From positions 1 through 64,000 of the forward strand of contig NZ_KB899546.1 of the NCBI RefSeq assembly GCF_000378345.1: DNA of 64,000 bases. The letters are read 5' to 3'. The position numbers and the translations under genes are program-made. Of the stretch, positions 28,503 to 38,319 are shown in pieces. How positions within the stretch are numbered: the first letter of the stretch is position 1; each line of letters opens with the position of its first letter. The notes under the pieces were generated by a model that saw only the letters and a list, made by a program, of their open reading frames with translations, was not told the DNA's origin and did no database searches. Source of the DNA: Hirschia maritima DSM 19733. GTDB lineage: Bacteria > Pseudomonadota > Alphaproteobacteria > Caulobacterales > Hyphomonadaceae.

Positions 28503-29813
28503 CTAAGCTGCAGTTTCACCATGTGTTGCCGCATCAAGCCCTTGCTCTTCAGCCTGCGCGTCAACTCTAAGCGGAGTTATCAATTTTACACCAAAAAGAA
28601 TAACTATAGATGCAATTAGTGACCAAGCACACACGGCCAACACTCCGATAGCCTGCACAGTGAAGGCATCAAGAGCTGTTTCTCCTTCATTGAGCCCTGG
28701 TGCCATTGGGCCCAACGTTGCCAAGAACGGCAAAATCAATGTTCCCAATATTCCGCCAACACCGTGCACGGCAAACACGTCGAGACTATCGTCAATCTTA
28801 AGCTTTACGCGGATCAAGTTGATTGCGGCATAACAAACAAATGCAGCTAAAACACCTATAATCAGAGCACCTGCAGGTCCAACTGAGCCCGCTGCTGGCG
28901 TTATCGTGGCTAGACCCGCAACCATACCTGTCGCAATACCAACCAATGTTGGTTTTCCAAACTGTTTCCACTCTATCAACATCCATACAAAGGCCGCCGT
29001 CGCAGCTGATGTGTGCGTCACAATCATTGCACGCGCAGCGTCACCATTGGCACCAAGCGCAGATCCTGCATTGAAGCCAAACCAACCAACCCAAAGCATT
29101 GCAGCTCCGATCATTACGAAGGCTGGATTGTGTGGAGGATGGATATCTTTTCCAAATCCCTGACGTTTGCCCATCATAATTACAAAGACGAGAGACGAGA
29201 TACCGGCAGTCGCGTGAACAACAAGCCCACCAGCAAAATCACGAACACCCATGTCGGCCAACCAGCCACCACCCCATACCCAGTGGGTAACTGGTGCATA
29301 AACAATGAGCAGCCACACAGCACTGAATAGTAAGACAGCTAGGAAGTTCACCCGTTCCACATAAGCACCAACGATAAGCGCTGGAGTGATGATGGCAAAA
29401 GTCATTTGGAACATAAAGAACAGACCTTCAGGGATTGTTCCAGACATTGTGTCGGCACCGACGCCACCCAAAAATGCTTTGGACAACCCACCCCAGATTT
29501 GCCCCATTCCTTCGGCAGCTCCATTTCCATCGGCAAATGCGATTGAATATCCAGCTACGAGCCATAAAACTGACATTAAGCAAGCAATAGCAAAGCACTG
29601 CATCAAAACCGACAGGACATTAATTCTCTGCACCAACCCACCATAAAAGAGAGCTAAGCCAGGCAAAGTCATAAATAAAACTAAAGCTGTTGCTGTTAAA
29701 ATCCACGCTGTATCACCAGTGTCAGCGTGTGCCGGAAATCCAGCCAAAAGAAAAACAGGCGCTATTACGCCCAACCGCGAAACTGTACGCAGCATACCAT
29801 TCGTTCTGCCCAT
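28503..29813 (-). CDS. amtB: Ammonium transporter AmtB
   Basis: The 436-residue protein has a cleavable-looking signal segment ending AHAD and eleven membrane helices. The Amt motifs are plain: FYGGLVQ early, DFAGGLVVHATAGISSLV in the middle and DDSLDVFAVHGVGG with the conserved pore His near the C-terminus. It conducts ammonium across the inner membrane. A GGAGG ribosome site supports the start at 29813. No glnK lies beside it, which is unusual, since glnK-amtB is the common arrangement. No NtrC or sigma-54 site is evident upstream. Confidence 0.95.
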   Translation of the reverse strand: MGRTNGMLRTVSRLGVIAPVFLLAGFPAHADTGDTAWILTATALVLFMTLPGLALFYGGLVQRINVLSVLMQCFAIACLMSVLWLVAGYSIAFADGNGAAEGMGQIWGGLSKAFLGGVGADTMSGTIPEGLFFMFQMTFAIITPALIVGAYVERVNFLAVLLFSAVWLLIVYAPVTHWVWGGGWLADMGVRDFAGGLVVHATAGISSLVFVIMMGKRQGFGKDIHPPHNPAFVMIGAAMLWVGWFGFNAGSALGANGDAARAMIVTHTSAATAAFVWMLIEWKQFGKPTLVGIATGMVAGLATITPAAGSVGPAGALIIGVLAAFVCYAAINLIRVKLKIDDSLDVFAVHGVGGILGTLILPFLATLGPMAPGLNEGETALDAFTVQAIGVLAVCAWSLIASIVILFGVKLITPLRVDAQAEEQGLDAATHGETAA

Positions 29814-30033
29814 CGTTGAGCCTCCCTATTTTCCCTCCTCGTCGAGGGTTGCTCTCAGGCAGAGAAGAAGAGAGGAATCGTCAAGTCCTATACGCACTTT
29901 TGGACCAAATCCTATCAAAACGATCTATTTTTAGACAGTCTGCATAAAATTTAACCACTAGAGGCAATGGGACAATGATTGAAATTAAATCTAATACTCG
30001 CCACCAAATCTATTATGAGTTAGGTTGCTAACC

Positions 30034-30243
30034 ATGACTATGACACTCAGCATTCTATTATATATCGCTATAGCAGCAGTTTTCGGTATCCTCGTAGCCG
30101 GACTCATAAGCTTAAATACAGATTCCAAGTCAGGAAAAGCAGCCTCCCGCTCCAATAAACTCATGAGAATTAGAGTTATCGCTCAGGCAATTGCCGTTGC
30201 AATCCTTGTTGCTATTGGATTTGCAAATGGAGTTATCGGATAG
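30034..30243 (+). CDS. HIG1-domain small twin-transmembrane protein
   Basis: The 69-residue protein has two transmembrane helices (about 5-25 and 46-67) separated by a basic loop. The phrase SNKLMRIRVIAQAIAV matches the HIG1 (hypoxia-induced) domain core, whose pattern is R-x-x-x-Q in the second helix. In mitochondria HIG1 proteins act as respiratory supercomplex factors; bacterial roles are little known. In alphaproteobacteria this small gene commonly precedes the cobalamin adenosyltransferase and etfBA, as here. The ATG at 30034 was chosen because an AGG lies upstream; a TTG three codons earlier or an ATG two codons later is possible. Confidence 0.8.
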   Translation: MTMTLSILLYIAIAAVFGILVAGLISLNTDSKSGKAASRSNKLMRIRVIAQAIAVAILVAIGFANGVIG

Positions 30244-30325
30244 GCTTCGTTTTTCCACGAAGTATTTTAGCTATATGAGCCGCGTTAGATCGTCGCACAA
30301 ATCATAATTCACAAGGTAGAAGTGA

Positions 30326-30910
30326 ATGGTAAAACTCAATAAAATTTACACGCGCACTGGTGACAAGGGGACTACAGGCCTCGCGACTAGAGATCGCGTC
30401 AAAAAATATGATCTGCGCGTTCGAGCCTATGGCGCAATCGATGAAGCAAATTGCACGATTGGCCTTGCCCGCCTTCACATCGGCCAGCACGCTCAACTTT
30501 CAAAATCACTAGAGCGCATTCAAAATGACATGTTTGATTTGGGTGCTGATCTCGCTACGCCCGAACCTGAAAATAGCGAAAAACTTGAATGGGAACCCCT
30601 ACGTATCGTGGATTCTCAAGTCAAATGGCTCGAATCTGAAATTGACCGCATGAACGCAGACATCCCCCCTCTCGATAGCTTCGTGTTGCCGGGCGGCACG
30701 CCCTTGGCCGCACATTTACATATGGCGCGAACTGTTACTCGACGGGCTGAAACATTGGTCGCAGAACTTAATGACAAGGACAGCGAAATTGTAACTCCCG
30801 CTGCACTTTCTTATGTAAATCGCTTGTCAGACTTTCTTTTTGTCGCTGCCCGTCGTGCAAACGGAAATGGCGAACAGGATGTTAAGTGGGTTCCGGGCGC
30901 AAATAGATAG
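30326..30910 (+). CDS. Cob(I)alamin adenosyltransferase, PduO type
   Basis: The 194-residue protein has the N-terminal ATP loop YTRTGDKGTTGL, the central GGTPLAAHLHMARTVTRRAE helix and the C-terminal LSDFLFVAAR motif of PduO-type adenosyltransferases. It makes adenosylcobalamin from cob(I)alamin and ATP. That cofactor is needed by methylmalonyl-CoA and ethylmalonyl-CoA mutases, which fits the nearby mcd gene. It lies 82 bp after the HIG1 gene and 143 bp before etfB, all on the same strand. Confidence 0.92.
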   Translation: MVKLNKIYTRTGDKGTTGLATRDRVKKYDLRVRAYGAIDEANCTIGLARLHIGQHAQLSKSLERIQNDMFDLGADLATPEPENSEKLEWEPLRIVDSQVKWLESEIDRMNADIPPLDSFVLPGGTPLAAHLHMARTVTRRAETLVAELNDKDSEIVTPAALSYVNRLSDFLFVAARRANGNGEQDVKWVPGANR

Positions 30911-31053
30911 CAGTTAGACTGCCCCTAAGTGATCTTGACGCAGAGCAGCATAAATCTTACGCCTAATCGTTGAAACATGTATCGGGACCAGCCTCGAGAA
31001 TTAAATAAATGTGGTTTATCCACGCTAACCAATAGATTACCGGAGACGCCTAG

Positions 31054-31800
31054 ATGAAGGTTCTCGTACCCGTCAAAAGGGTTATTGATTATAATGTAAA
31101 GCCACGCGTAAAGCCTGACCAAACTGGTGTAGACCTTGCGAACGTGAAAATGTCCATGAACCCATTCTGTGAGATCGCTGTTGAAGAAGCAGTACGTCTT
31201 AAAGAAAAAGGCATTGTGACAGAAATCGTTGTCGTTTCTATCGGTGTTGCACAAGCACAAGAAACTCTTCGTACAGCTCTAGCTATGGGTGCTGACCGCG
31301 GTATTCTCATCACCGCTGAAGGTGATGTTGAGCCACTAGCAGTTGCTAAAATTTTGAAAGCAGTTGCTGACGAAGAACAACCAGGCCTGATCCTGCTTGG
31401 TAAGCAAGCAATCGATAACGACAACAACCAAACTGGACAGATGCTGGCAGCTCTTCTTGACTGGCCGCAAGGTACTTTTGCTTCAGAAGTTGTTGTTGAA
31501 GACGGTAAAGTCAACGTAACACGTGAAATCGACGGCGGTTTACAGACAGTGGCTCTTGAAGGCCCAGCTGTTGTAACGACTGACCTTCGTTTGAATGAGC
31601 CACGTTATGCGTCTCTTCCGAACATCATGAAAGCGAAGAAGAAACCTATCGACACAAAAGAAGCAGCTTCTTTCGGTGTTGATATTTCTCCGCGCCTAAC
31701 AGTGTTGAAAGTGACTGAACCTGCCGAGCGTGAAGCTGGTGAGAAGGTCGAAGATGTTGCAACACTTGTATCAAAACTTAAAGCTGCAGGAGCACTATAA
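31054..31800 (+). CDS. etfB: Electron transfer flavoprotein beta subunit
   Basis: The 248-residue subunit starts [20 protein letters not shown] and carries the AMP-binding strand segments and the ETF-beta signature around [41 protein letters not shown]. With EtfA it carries electrons from acyl-CoA dehydrogenases such as the nearby Mcd to ETF:quinone oxidoreductase. GGAGA lies upstream of the ATG. Its stop codon overlaps the etfA start by one base (TAATG). Confidence 0.97.
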   Translation: MKVLVPVKRVIDYNVKPRVKPDQTGVDLANVKMSMNPFCEIAVEEAVRLKEKGIVTEIVVVSIGVAQAQETLRTALAMGADRGILITAEGDVEPLAVAKILKAVADEEQPGLILLGKQAIDNDNNQTGQMLAALLDWPQGTFASEVVVEDGKVNVTREIDGGLQTVALEGPAVVTTDLRLNEPRYASLPNIMKAKKKPIDTKEAASFGVDISPRLTVLKVTEPAEREAGEKVEDVATLVSKLKAAGAL

Positions 31801-32726
31801 TGGCTGTTCTAGTAATTGCAGACCACAATAACGCGTCTCTAAACGATGCTACAAACAAAACAGTAACTGCTGCAAAAACATTCGGTGAAATCGATGTTCT
31901 AGTTGCTGGTGAAGGCGCTGGCGCTGTTGCAGAAGCTGCAGCAAAAATCGATGGTGTCCGTAAAGTTCTTCACGCTGATGGCGCGCCATACAAAACTCAG
32001 CTTGCCGAAGCAATGGAAGCTCTCGTGACTCCGCTTATGGCAAATTACGACGCTGTGTTCGCACCTGCAACAACAACAGGTAAAAACATCGCTCCCCGTA
32101 TTGCTGCTAAGCTTGATGTTATGCAACTTTCTGACATCACAGCAGTTGTTGATACAGACACATTTGAGCGCCCAATTTATGCAGGTAACGCCATTCAGAC
32201 TGTTAAATCGTCTGACGCAAAGAAAGTCGTAACTGTTCGTTCAACTGCTTTTGAAGCTGCTGCGGACACTGGTTCAGCTTCTGTTGAGACAATCGATGCA
32301 GCTGCAGGACCATTCAAATCGAGCTTCGTATCAGAAGACTTATCAGTTTCTGATCGTCCTGAACTTACATCAGCTAAACGTATTGTGTCTGGTGGACGTG
32401 CTCTTGGATCAGAAGAAGACTTCGAGAAATACATGTTCCCGCTTGCTGATAAACTAGGCGCAGCTGTGGGTGCTTCTCGTGCGGCTGTTGACGCTGGCTA
32501 TGCTCCAAACGACTACCAAGTTGGTCAAACGGGTAAAGTTGTAGCGCCAGAGCTTTACATCGCTGTTGGTATCTCAGGTGCAATCCAGCACTTAGCAGGT
32601 ATGAAAGACTCCAAAATCATTGTTGCAATCAACAAAGATGAGGAAGCTCCAATCTTCCAGATCGCTGATTACGGCTTGGTTGCCGATCTCTTCAGCGCAG
32701 TTCCAGAACTGACAGACGCTGTATAA
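31800..32726 (+). CDS. etfA: Electron transfer flavoprotein alpha subunit
   Basis: The 308-residue subunit has the C-terminal FAD-binding domain with [44 protein letters not shown] and [18 protein letters not shown], all ETF-alpha hallmarks. It is translated with etfB through a one-base overlap. An intrinsic terminator follows the stop by 25 bp. Confidence 0.97.
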   Translation: MAVLVIADHNNASLNDATNKTVTAAKTFGEIDVLVAGEGAGAVAEAAAKIDGVRKVLHADGAPYKTQLAEAMEALVTPLMANYDAVFAPATTTGKNIAPRIAAKLDVMQLSDITAVVDTDTFERPIYAGNAIQTVKSSDAKKVVTVRSTAFEAAADTGSASVETIDAAAGPFKSSFVSEDLSVSDRPELTSAKRIVSGGRALGSEEDFEKYMFPLADKLGAAVGASRAAVDAGYAPNDYQVGQTGKVVAPELYIAVGISGAIQHLAGMKDSKIIVAINKDEEAPIFQIADYGLVADLFSAVPELTDAV

Positions 32727-32751
32727 ACACTCTTCAACTATGTGTTTTTCA

Positions 32752-32783
32752 AACGCCACCCTTTTATTAGGGTGGCGTTTTTT
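32752..32783 (+). terminator. Intrinsic terminator of etfBA
   Basis: A perfect 10-bp stem (32752-32761 with 32770-32779, AACGCCACCC type) is followed by six T residues. Loop of eight bases. Confidence 0.92.
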
Positions 32784-32909
32784 ATTACTCAGCGTAATAT
32801 TATATTTCTTCTGATTTACAAATCAGCATTAAATGATATATCTTTTATGTGTATCGTAAATATTGCATTGATTTATATCAACAATTTGGTGAACCAAAAG
32901 GCATTGGGC

Positions 32910-33788
32910 ATGAGTACTATCGAAACAGTTGGCGTAATCGGCGCTGGCCAAATGGGTAACGGGATCGCACACGTGTGCGCATTGGCAGGTTACAATGTTC
33001 TGCTCAACGATGTTTCTCAAGATCGTATCGATGCTGCCGTCAACGTCATCTCCAAGAATTTGACCCGCCAAGTTAGCAAAGAGGTCATCTCTCAACAGGA
33101 TATGGACCTTGCATTAGAGCGCATTGGTTCCGGTCTTCCACTTGATAGACTTTCCGAAGCAGATATCGTGATAGAAGCAGCGACGGAAAAGGAAGATATC
33201 AAAGCTCAAATTTTCAGAGATGTAACACCATATTTGAAAGATAGTGCGATCTTAGCGACAAACACTTCTTCAATCTCTATTACCCGTCTTGCGTCCGCAT
33301 CTGATCGTCCAGAACGCTTTGTTGGTGTTCATTTTATGAACCCAGTTCCGGTTATGAAACTGGTTGAAATTATTCGAGGGCTAGCAACAAGCCAGGAGAC
33401 TTATGACACCTCTGCTCAATTTGTCGATAAATTAGGTAAAACCCTTACCAACTCAGAAGACTTTCCAGCCTTTATAGTCAATCGCATCCTTATGCCGATG
33501 ATCAACGAAGCGGTTTATACCTTATATGAAGGCGTAGGTTCAGTAGAATCCATCGATACAAGCATGAAATTAGGTGCAAACCACCCTATGGGCCCGCTAA
33601 TGCTTGCTGATTTCATCGGTTTAGATACATGCCTATCCATCATGCAAGTGCTTCATGATGGCCTTGCTGATACTAAGTATAGACCCTGCCCATTGCTCGT
33701 AAAATATGTTGAAGCTGGATGGCTTGGACGTAAAACCAATCGCGGTTTCTACGACTATCGTGGAGAAAATCCTGTTCCTACACGGTAG
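32910..33788 (+). CDS. 3-hydroxybutyryl-CoA dehydrogenase
   Basis: The 292-residue enzyme (often called hbd or hbdA) starts with the NAD-binding motif GVIGAGQMGNGIAHV. It has the FVGVHFMNPVPVMKLVEIIRG segment and the C-terminal helical domain with NHPMGPLMLADFIGLDTCL. It interconverts acetoacetyl-CoA and 3-hydroxybutyryl-CoA, a step of butyrate/PHB metabolism and of the entry into the ethylmalonyl-CoA pathway. The ATG at 32910 places the Rossmann strand at the N-terminus as in the family; longer in-frame readings are A+T-rich and overlap the etfA terminator. It follows etfBA but has its own transcription start by implication. Confidence 0.93.
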   Translation: MSTIETVGVIGAGQMGNGIAHVCALAGYNVLLNDVSQDRIDAAVNVISKNLTRQVSKEVISQQDMDLALERIGSGLPLDRLSEADIVIEAATEKEDIKAQIFRDVTPYLKDSAILATNTSSISITRLASASDRPERFVGVHFMNPVPVMKLVEIIRGLATSQETYDTSAQFVDKLGKTLTNSEDFPAFIVNRILMPMINEAVYTLYEGVGSVESIDTSMKLGANHPMGPLMLADFIGLDTCLSIMQVLHDGLADTKYRPCPLLVKYVEAGWLGRKTNRGFYDYRGENPVPTR

Positions 33789-33878
33789 AGTTTAAACAAA
33801 CTTCGCCTCTATAAAGCTACAATATTTAAACCATTCTCCTGTATGCCTCAATAGAACTAGTGTCTGTTGAGGTGACCC

Positions 33879-35978
33879 ATGCTTGGTCAAGTTTTTGATA
33901 AATTTCGTCCATTTTTAAAATCCACATCTGGATCTGTAGCCCCTATTGTCGGGTTGTCTTTGCTTGGAATTATCATCATTGCCGGCGGTGGCGTCGACTT
34001 CAAGCGGGCACAAAGCGCCAAAACACATACACAAAACGCAACTGATGCCGCAGTCTTGGCAGCCGCTAGAAATTACATACTCGATAGTGAAAGCGACGCA
34101 AAAGAAAGAAAGAAAAACGCAAGAAAAGTTGCAAAAGACTACCTTCAAGCAAATCTGGTTGCTTCGGGAGGCACATTTAATAAAGCCAATATCAAATTGG
34201 AATTTAAAAAAGACGGCGAAATTGTTGGAACGACAACTACGAATATAGACATGTATTTTGGTGGTTTGATCGGACGTCCCACCCAAAAAATCAGTTCTGT
34301 CTCAGCCGCGCAAGCAGGTGCTGGTAGCAAGGTAGAAATCGTTCTTGCTTTAGACAACTCTACCTCAATGTTTGAATCTGGCCGCATGACCATGATGCGG
34401 AGCGCAGCCAAAGACTTTGTGGACATCTTGTTTGATAAAGCACCATCCAATAATTCAGTCAAAATTGGTGTCGTTCCATGGGCCGCGACTGTAAATATCA
34501 ATTCTGAAAAACCGGGAAAATGGAATAAGGCAAATGGCTCCAACACTGCTGTTGGTGATGCAGGCGCACAAACCATTCCCAAAGCGCCATTCCAAAACAG
34601 ACGCAAATACTTAAACGAGCCTTGGGAGTATTCCGGAAATTATTCTCAAGCGGAACTCAACAACGATTTTGCTCCAGTCGAATGGCGCGGTTGCATTAGC
34701 GCCGCAAAAAATGAACGTCGCGTAGACAATGCAGGCAATGTTCTTTCTCCTTTGGACGATTCAATTCCGTCCGGACAAAAGTGGCCAGCCCTTCAAATAG
34801 AACCGGATATGTGGGGCCAGTGGGTGGCCTATGATTACGTATCTTCTGGCGGCGGTGGCGGCGGTGGCGGAACCCCATCCCCCTCACCTCCACCGGTAGG
34901 AAATCAAACTAACTTTGGACCATTGGAACAACTTCCAAAATCCAATGATGATCTTTTGGATCAACTCTTGAATTATGCTGCCAAAGTCGACCCAATCAAA
35001 CCAGATGGTGGAAAATCAGGTGCATGTACCAATCTAAATGACTGGTCCGTCAAAAACAAAACCGAGTGCGAACTCAACGACAATTATAAACAACCTAGAA
35101 AACAAGACTGCACATGGCCAGGTTCGTCATGCCGCGTCATGAGATGTCAACAATGGCACTCTCAATGGGGTATGGATGGGCTAAAAAATGCCTATGTGCC
35201 TTTTGATCTTCCGTGTAGCGATAACTGGCAAAAAATCCAAACAGACAATGTTTTAGCATGTGTATCCGACCCCAATGAGTTCCAGTATTGGAAAGATGGT
35301 GGTCAAGCATGCAATTGGTTGCCAGAGGAAGATTTTACTCCCTGGGATGCACCCAAGCCTGTTACGGGACCCAATATGAATTGCCCGACAGCGATGCTAG
35401 GAATGTCTGGCAACCGTCCTCAAATCATCGACAAATTAAACCACATGTACCCCGCCCCTGGCGGAACTCATGCCGATGTTGGTCTTATGTGGAGTTACCG
35501 CATGATGTCGCCAAAAGCAGGTTGGACCAAAATGTTTGGGTATCCAAACAAACAGAGCCCAACAGAGTTCAACAATACGAATACGAAAAAAATGATGGTC
35601 CTTCTAACGGATGGAAAAAACGATGCTCCATTCCATTTTGAAGGATATTATGGGTGTAATGAAGCTTGGGATCCAAATTGGCCAGGCTCGGGTCGAGGCT
35701 TCGCTGGCGATTGTGAAATCGCCGACGGTATTCAAAACTTGAGCAAGAAAAGCCTCGATAATTTGATGCTAGATGCCTGTAAAACTATTCGTGACTCAGG
35801 TGTGGAATTATACACAATTGCTGTGGACCTCGATCTCGTTGATCCCGCGGAAAAAGATGCGATTGATCTGCTGTCAAAATGTGCTGGACAATCTGACCGC
35901 GCATTCAACATTACATCCGGTCAGCTTGATGATACTTTCCAACAGCTTGCAATCGGCGTTCTTCGTCTAACCAAGTAA
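33879..35978 (+). CDS. TadG-like pilus-associated protein with an interrupted von Willebrand A domain
   Basis: The 699-residue protein starts with the TadE/TadG-type segment: a basic N-terminus, a membrane helix (about 18-38) after FLKSTSGSVAPIVG, and the DFKRAQSAKTHTQNATDAAVLAAA signature. A von Willebrand A domain begins with the metal motif DNSTS (159-163), but its next core element LLTDG is only near residue 576. The stretch between holds a poly-Gly/Pro-Ser linker and many Cys and Trp residues. Such proteins assist Tad pilus assembly or surface adhesion. No other tad genes are nearby. GAGGTG precedes the ATG. It converges on tlpA with 3 bp between stops. Confidence 0.8.
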   Translation: MLGQVFDKFRPFLKSTSGSVAPIVGLSLLGIIIIAGGGVDFKRAQSAKTHTQNATDAAVLAAARNYILDSESDAKERKKNARKVAKDYLQANLVASGGTFNKANIKLEFKKDGEIVGTTTTNIDMYFGGLIGRPTQKISSVSAAQAGAGSKVEIVLALDNSTSMFESGRMTMMRSAAKDFVDILFDKAPSNNSVKIGVVPWAATVNINSEKPGKWNKANGSNTAVGDAGAQTIPKAPFQNRRKYLNEPWEYSGNYSQAELNNDFAPVEWRGCISAAKNERRVDNAGNVLSPLDDSIPSGQKWPALQIEPDMWGQWVAYDYVSSGGGGGGGGTPSPSPPPVGNQTNFGPLEQLPKSNDDLLDQLLNYAAKVDPIKPDGGKSGACTNLNDWSVKNKTECELNDNYKQPRKQDCTWPGSSCRVMRCQQWHSQWGMDGLKNAYVPFDLPCSDNWQKIQTDNVLACVSDPNEFQYWKDGGQACNWLPEEDFTPWDAPKPVTGPNMNCPTAMLGMSGNRPQIIDKLNHMYPAPGGTHADVGLMWSYRMMSPKAGWTKMFGYPNKQSPTEFNNTNTKKMMVLLTDGKNDAPFHFEGYYGCNEAWDPNWPGSGRGFAGDCEIADGIQNLSKKSLDNLMLDACKTIRDSGVELYTIAVDLDLVDPAEKDAIDLLSKCAGQSDRAFNITSGQLDDTFQQLAIGVLRLTK

Positions 35979-35981
35979 ATT

Positions 35982-36572
35982 TCATTGAGATGCGATTTCT
36001 CGAACAAGGGCAATCGCATTTTCGCTAGACCAATCTGCACCACCGGCAAACCGCGCCTTCTCCTCACCCGAGCGATTGTAGATGATTGTCGTAGGCATGC
36101 CCTTGGCGCTCGTGTCGTAAGCAATGCCGTAAGATTTATCAAAATAGAAATCTAACGCACCACTCGTCCAGTCTTTAAGTGCTTTGCGAGAGTTTTCTCT
36201 ATTATGGTCACGATCCACAGCCACAGCGACGACGCGAACTCCGTCATCTTTAACTGCTTGCTGCAATCGCCCCAATGATGGCATTTCTTCTTCACATGGA
36301 GGACATGCTTCAAACCAAATATTGAGAACAACAACTTCACCTTTAAAATCTTGAAGGGTTACACGCCCCCCTTCGGCGTTATCAAATTCACCTACTGGTG
36401 CCATGCGCCCAGATGTAATCTCTAGACTTGCTAAATCACCTTTTGCAAAGCGCTTTAAACTTGATCCACCAAACATTGGTTGGCTACCAGCAGAAAAGAG
36501 TGCAATAAGAACAAATACTACACCAACAACCAACATTGCGGGTATGCCAAATCGAGTAATGGCTTTAGGCAT
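35982..36572 (-). CDS. TlpA-like membrane-anchored thioredoxin
   Basis: The 196-residue protein has one N-terminal membrane helix (about 8-28) and a periplasmic thioredoxin fold with the active site CPPC in [13 protein letters not shown] and the cis-Pro in [13 protein letters not shown]. TlpA proteins act as periplasmic thiol reductants, for example in cytochrome oxidase copper-site assembly. It is divergent from argH with 42 bp between starts, a pairing seen in other alphaproteobacteria. AGGAG lies about nine bases before the ATG. Confidence 0.88.
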   Translation of the reverse strand: MPKAITRFGIPAMLVVGVVFVLIALFSAGSQPMFGGSSLKRFAKGDLASLEITSGRMAPVGEFDNAEGGRVTLQDFKGEVVVLNIWFEACPPCEEEMPSLGRLQQAVKDDGVRVVAVAVDRDHNRENSRKALKDWTSGALDFYFDKSYGIAYDTSAKGMPTTIIYNRSGEEKARFAGGADWSSENAIALVREIASQ

Positions 36573-36614
36573 GATCGCAAACTCCTACATAAGACAACGA
36601 GACTTCAACTGAAT

Positions 36615-38042
36615 ATGACCAGCAAGCCAGACAATAAAAGCTCAGATACGCCTTCCAACACTAAAGGACAAGAGATGTGGGGTGGACGATTCAGCGCAAA
36701 GCCGGATGCGGTAATGGAAGCTATCAATGCATCCATTGACGTAGACCAACGTTTGGCTGAAGAAGATGTCGCTGGCTCAATAGCACATGCGAAAATGCTG
36801 GCTGCTCAAGACATAATTTCCGAAGATGATCTAACAGCTATTCTTGGTGGTTTAGATACTGTGATCGCTGAAATCAGAGAAGGCAAATTTGCTTACTCAA
36901 AAGCGCTTGAAGATATTCACATGAATATTGAAGCGCGCCTGAAAGAACTGATCGGGGAACCAGCTGGCCGTTTGCACACAGCCCGTTCTCGGAATGACCA
37001 AGTTGCCACAGACTTCCGCCTATGGGTCAAAACATCTTGCTCAACACGTCTCGACCAGATTGAAAACCTTATGCGGGCACTGTTGGGGCAAGCTGAGAAA
37101 CATGCTGATTGGGTGATGCCCGGTTTCACACATTTGCAAACTGCACAACCCGTCACCGTTGGTCATCACCTGATGGCATATGTAGAAATGTTTTCTCGTG
37201 ACTTTTCGCGCTTTGCCGATGCAATCCACCGCATGGATGAAAGCCCGCTTGGTGCCGCTGCCTTGGCTGGTACGGGCTTTCCAACAAACAGAGAAATGAC
37301 AGCCAGCGAGCTAGGCTTTGATCGCCCTATGGCAAATTCACTCGACGCAGTATCAGCACGTGATTTCACGATTGAAAGTCTATCTTCCATTGCTATCTGC
37401 GCGCAGCACCTTTCAAGACTAGCAGAAGAACTGGTCATCTGGTCATCTGCACCCTTCTCTTTCGTGCGCATGTCGGATGCTTGGTCAACTGGCTCATCCA
37501 TAATGCCGCAAAAGCGCAACCCTGATGCCGCCGAACTTGTACGCGCCAAAACAGGTCGCGCAAACGGATCGCTTATCGCCATGCTAACCGTCATGAAAGG
37601 CCTTCCTCTGGCCTATTCCAAAGATATGCAGGACGACAAACAAATCGTGTTTGAAGCTTTTGATAGTCTGGACCTCTCATTGCAAGCTATGACTGGCATG
37701 ATTGAAACGATGGTCTTCAATAAAGACAATTTAGCTGAAGCCGCATCAGGTGGCTTCTCTACAGCTACTGATCTTGCTGACTGGCTAGTTAGAGAATTGA
37801 ATATTCCTTTCCGCGAAGCACACCACATCACAGGCGCAAGTGTAAAAGCGGCGGAAGACAAAAATGTTCAACTTTGGGATCTGTCATTAGAAGAATTGCA
37901 GAGCATTGAACCCCGTATCACCAAAGACATTTTTGATGTATTGAGTGTAGATGCATCTGTTGCAAGCCGCCAAAGTTATGGCGGAACTGCACCAGTTAGA
38001 GTAAGAGAGCAAATATCCCTGTGGAAGGAGCGCTTAGCATGA
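36615..38042 (+). CDS. argH: Argininosuccinate lyase
   Basis: The 475-residue enzyme splits argininosuccinate to arginine and fumarate. It has the N-terminal MWGGRF, the [13 protein letters not shown] motif and the fumarase-superfamily signature [12 protein letters not shown] with the catalytic Ser. A 20-residue hydrophilic extension precedes MWGGRF. The ATG at 36615 is preferred, though the ATG of MWGGRF (36675) cannot be excluded, since ribosome sites are poor. Its stop overlaps the lptM start (ATGA). Confidence 0.96.
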   Translation: MTSKPDNKSSDTPSNTKGQEMWGGRFSAKPDAVMEAINASIDVDQRLAEEDVAGSIAHAKMLAAQDIISEDDLTAILGGLDTVIAEIREGKFAYSKALEDIHMNIEARLKELIGEPAGRLHTARSRNDQVATDFRLWVKTSCSTRLDQIENLMRALLGQAEKHADWVMPGFTHLQTAQPVTVGHHLMAYVEMFSRDFSRFADAIHRMDESPLGAAALAGTGFPTNREMTASELGFDRPMANSLDAVSARDFTIESLSSIAICAQHLSRLAEELVIWSSAPFSFVRMSDAWSTGSSIMPQKRNPDAAELVRAKTGRANGSLIAMLTVMKGLPLAYSKDMQDDKQIVFEAFDSLDLSLQAMTGMIETMVFNKDNLAEAASGGFSTATDLADWLVRELNIPFREAHHITGASVKAAEDKNVQLWDLSLEELQSIEPRITKDIFDVLSVDASVASRQSYGGTAPVRVREQISLWKERLA

Positions 38043-38248
38043 AACCTGTAAAAATTCTTTTGGGGCTAACGACCCTCGCATTGGTGTCAGCTTGTGGCCT
38101 AAAGGGAGACCTGGAACGCCCGGAACCACTATTTCAGGAAAAACCTGAACCAGTTGCTGTGCCAGAACCAGTACAATCAGTTGAACCGCAAGCTATCGAA
38201 GAAGAAGTTCCAGATGATGAGCTTCTCGGCGGTCCGGACGACGACTAA
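38039..38248 (+). CDS. LptM-like small lipoprotein
   Basis: The 69-residue protein has the lipobox LVSAC with Cys at residue 19, followed at once by [11 protein letters not shown], close to the CGxKGPL motif of LptM (YifL) lipoproteins. LptM stabilises the LptDE outer-membrane LPS translocon in enterobacteria. The rest is a Pro/Glu-rich acidic tail. Being between argH and lysA is the usual place for this gene. It overlaps argH by 4 bases, with GGAG upstream. Confidence 0.85.
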   Translation: MKPVKILLGLTTLALVSACGLKGDLERPEPLFQEKPEPVAVPEPVQSVEPQAIEEEVPDDELLGGPDDD

Positions 38249-38319
38249 ATCTACTAAAACTTTAGATGCATAATCTTCAGCCCTGATTATGCACCTTGAT
38301 ATGAGATACCAAGACTACA

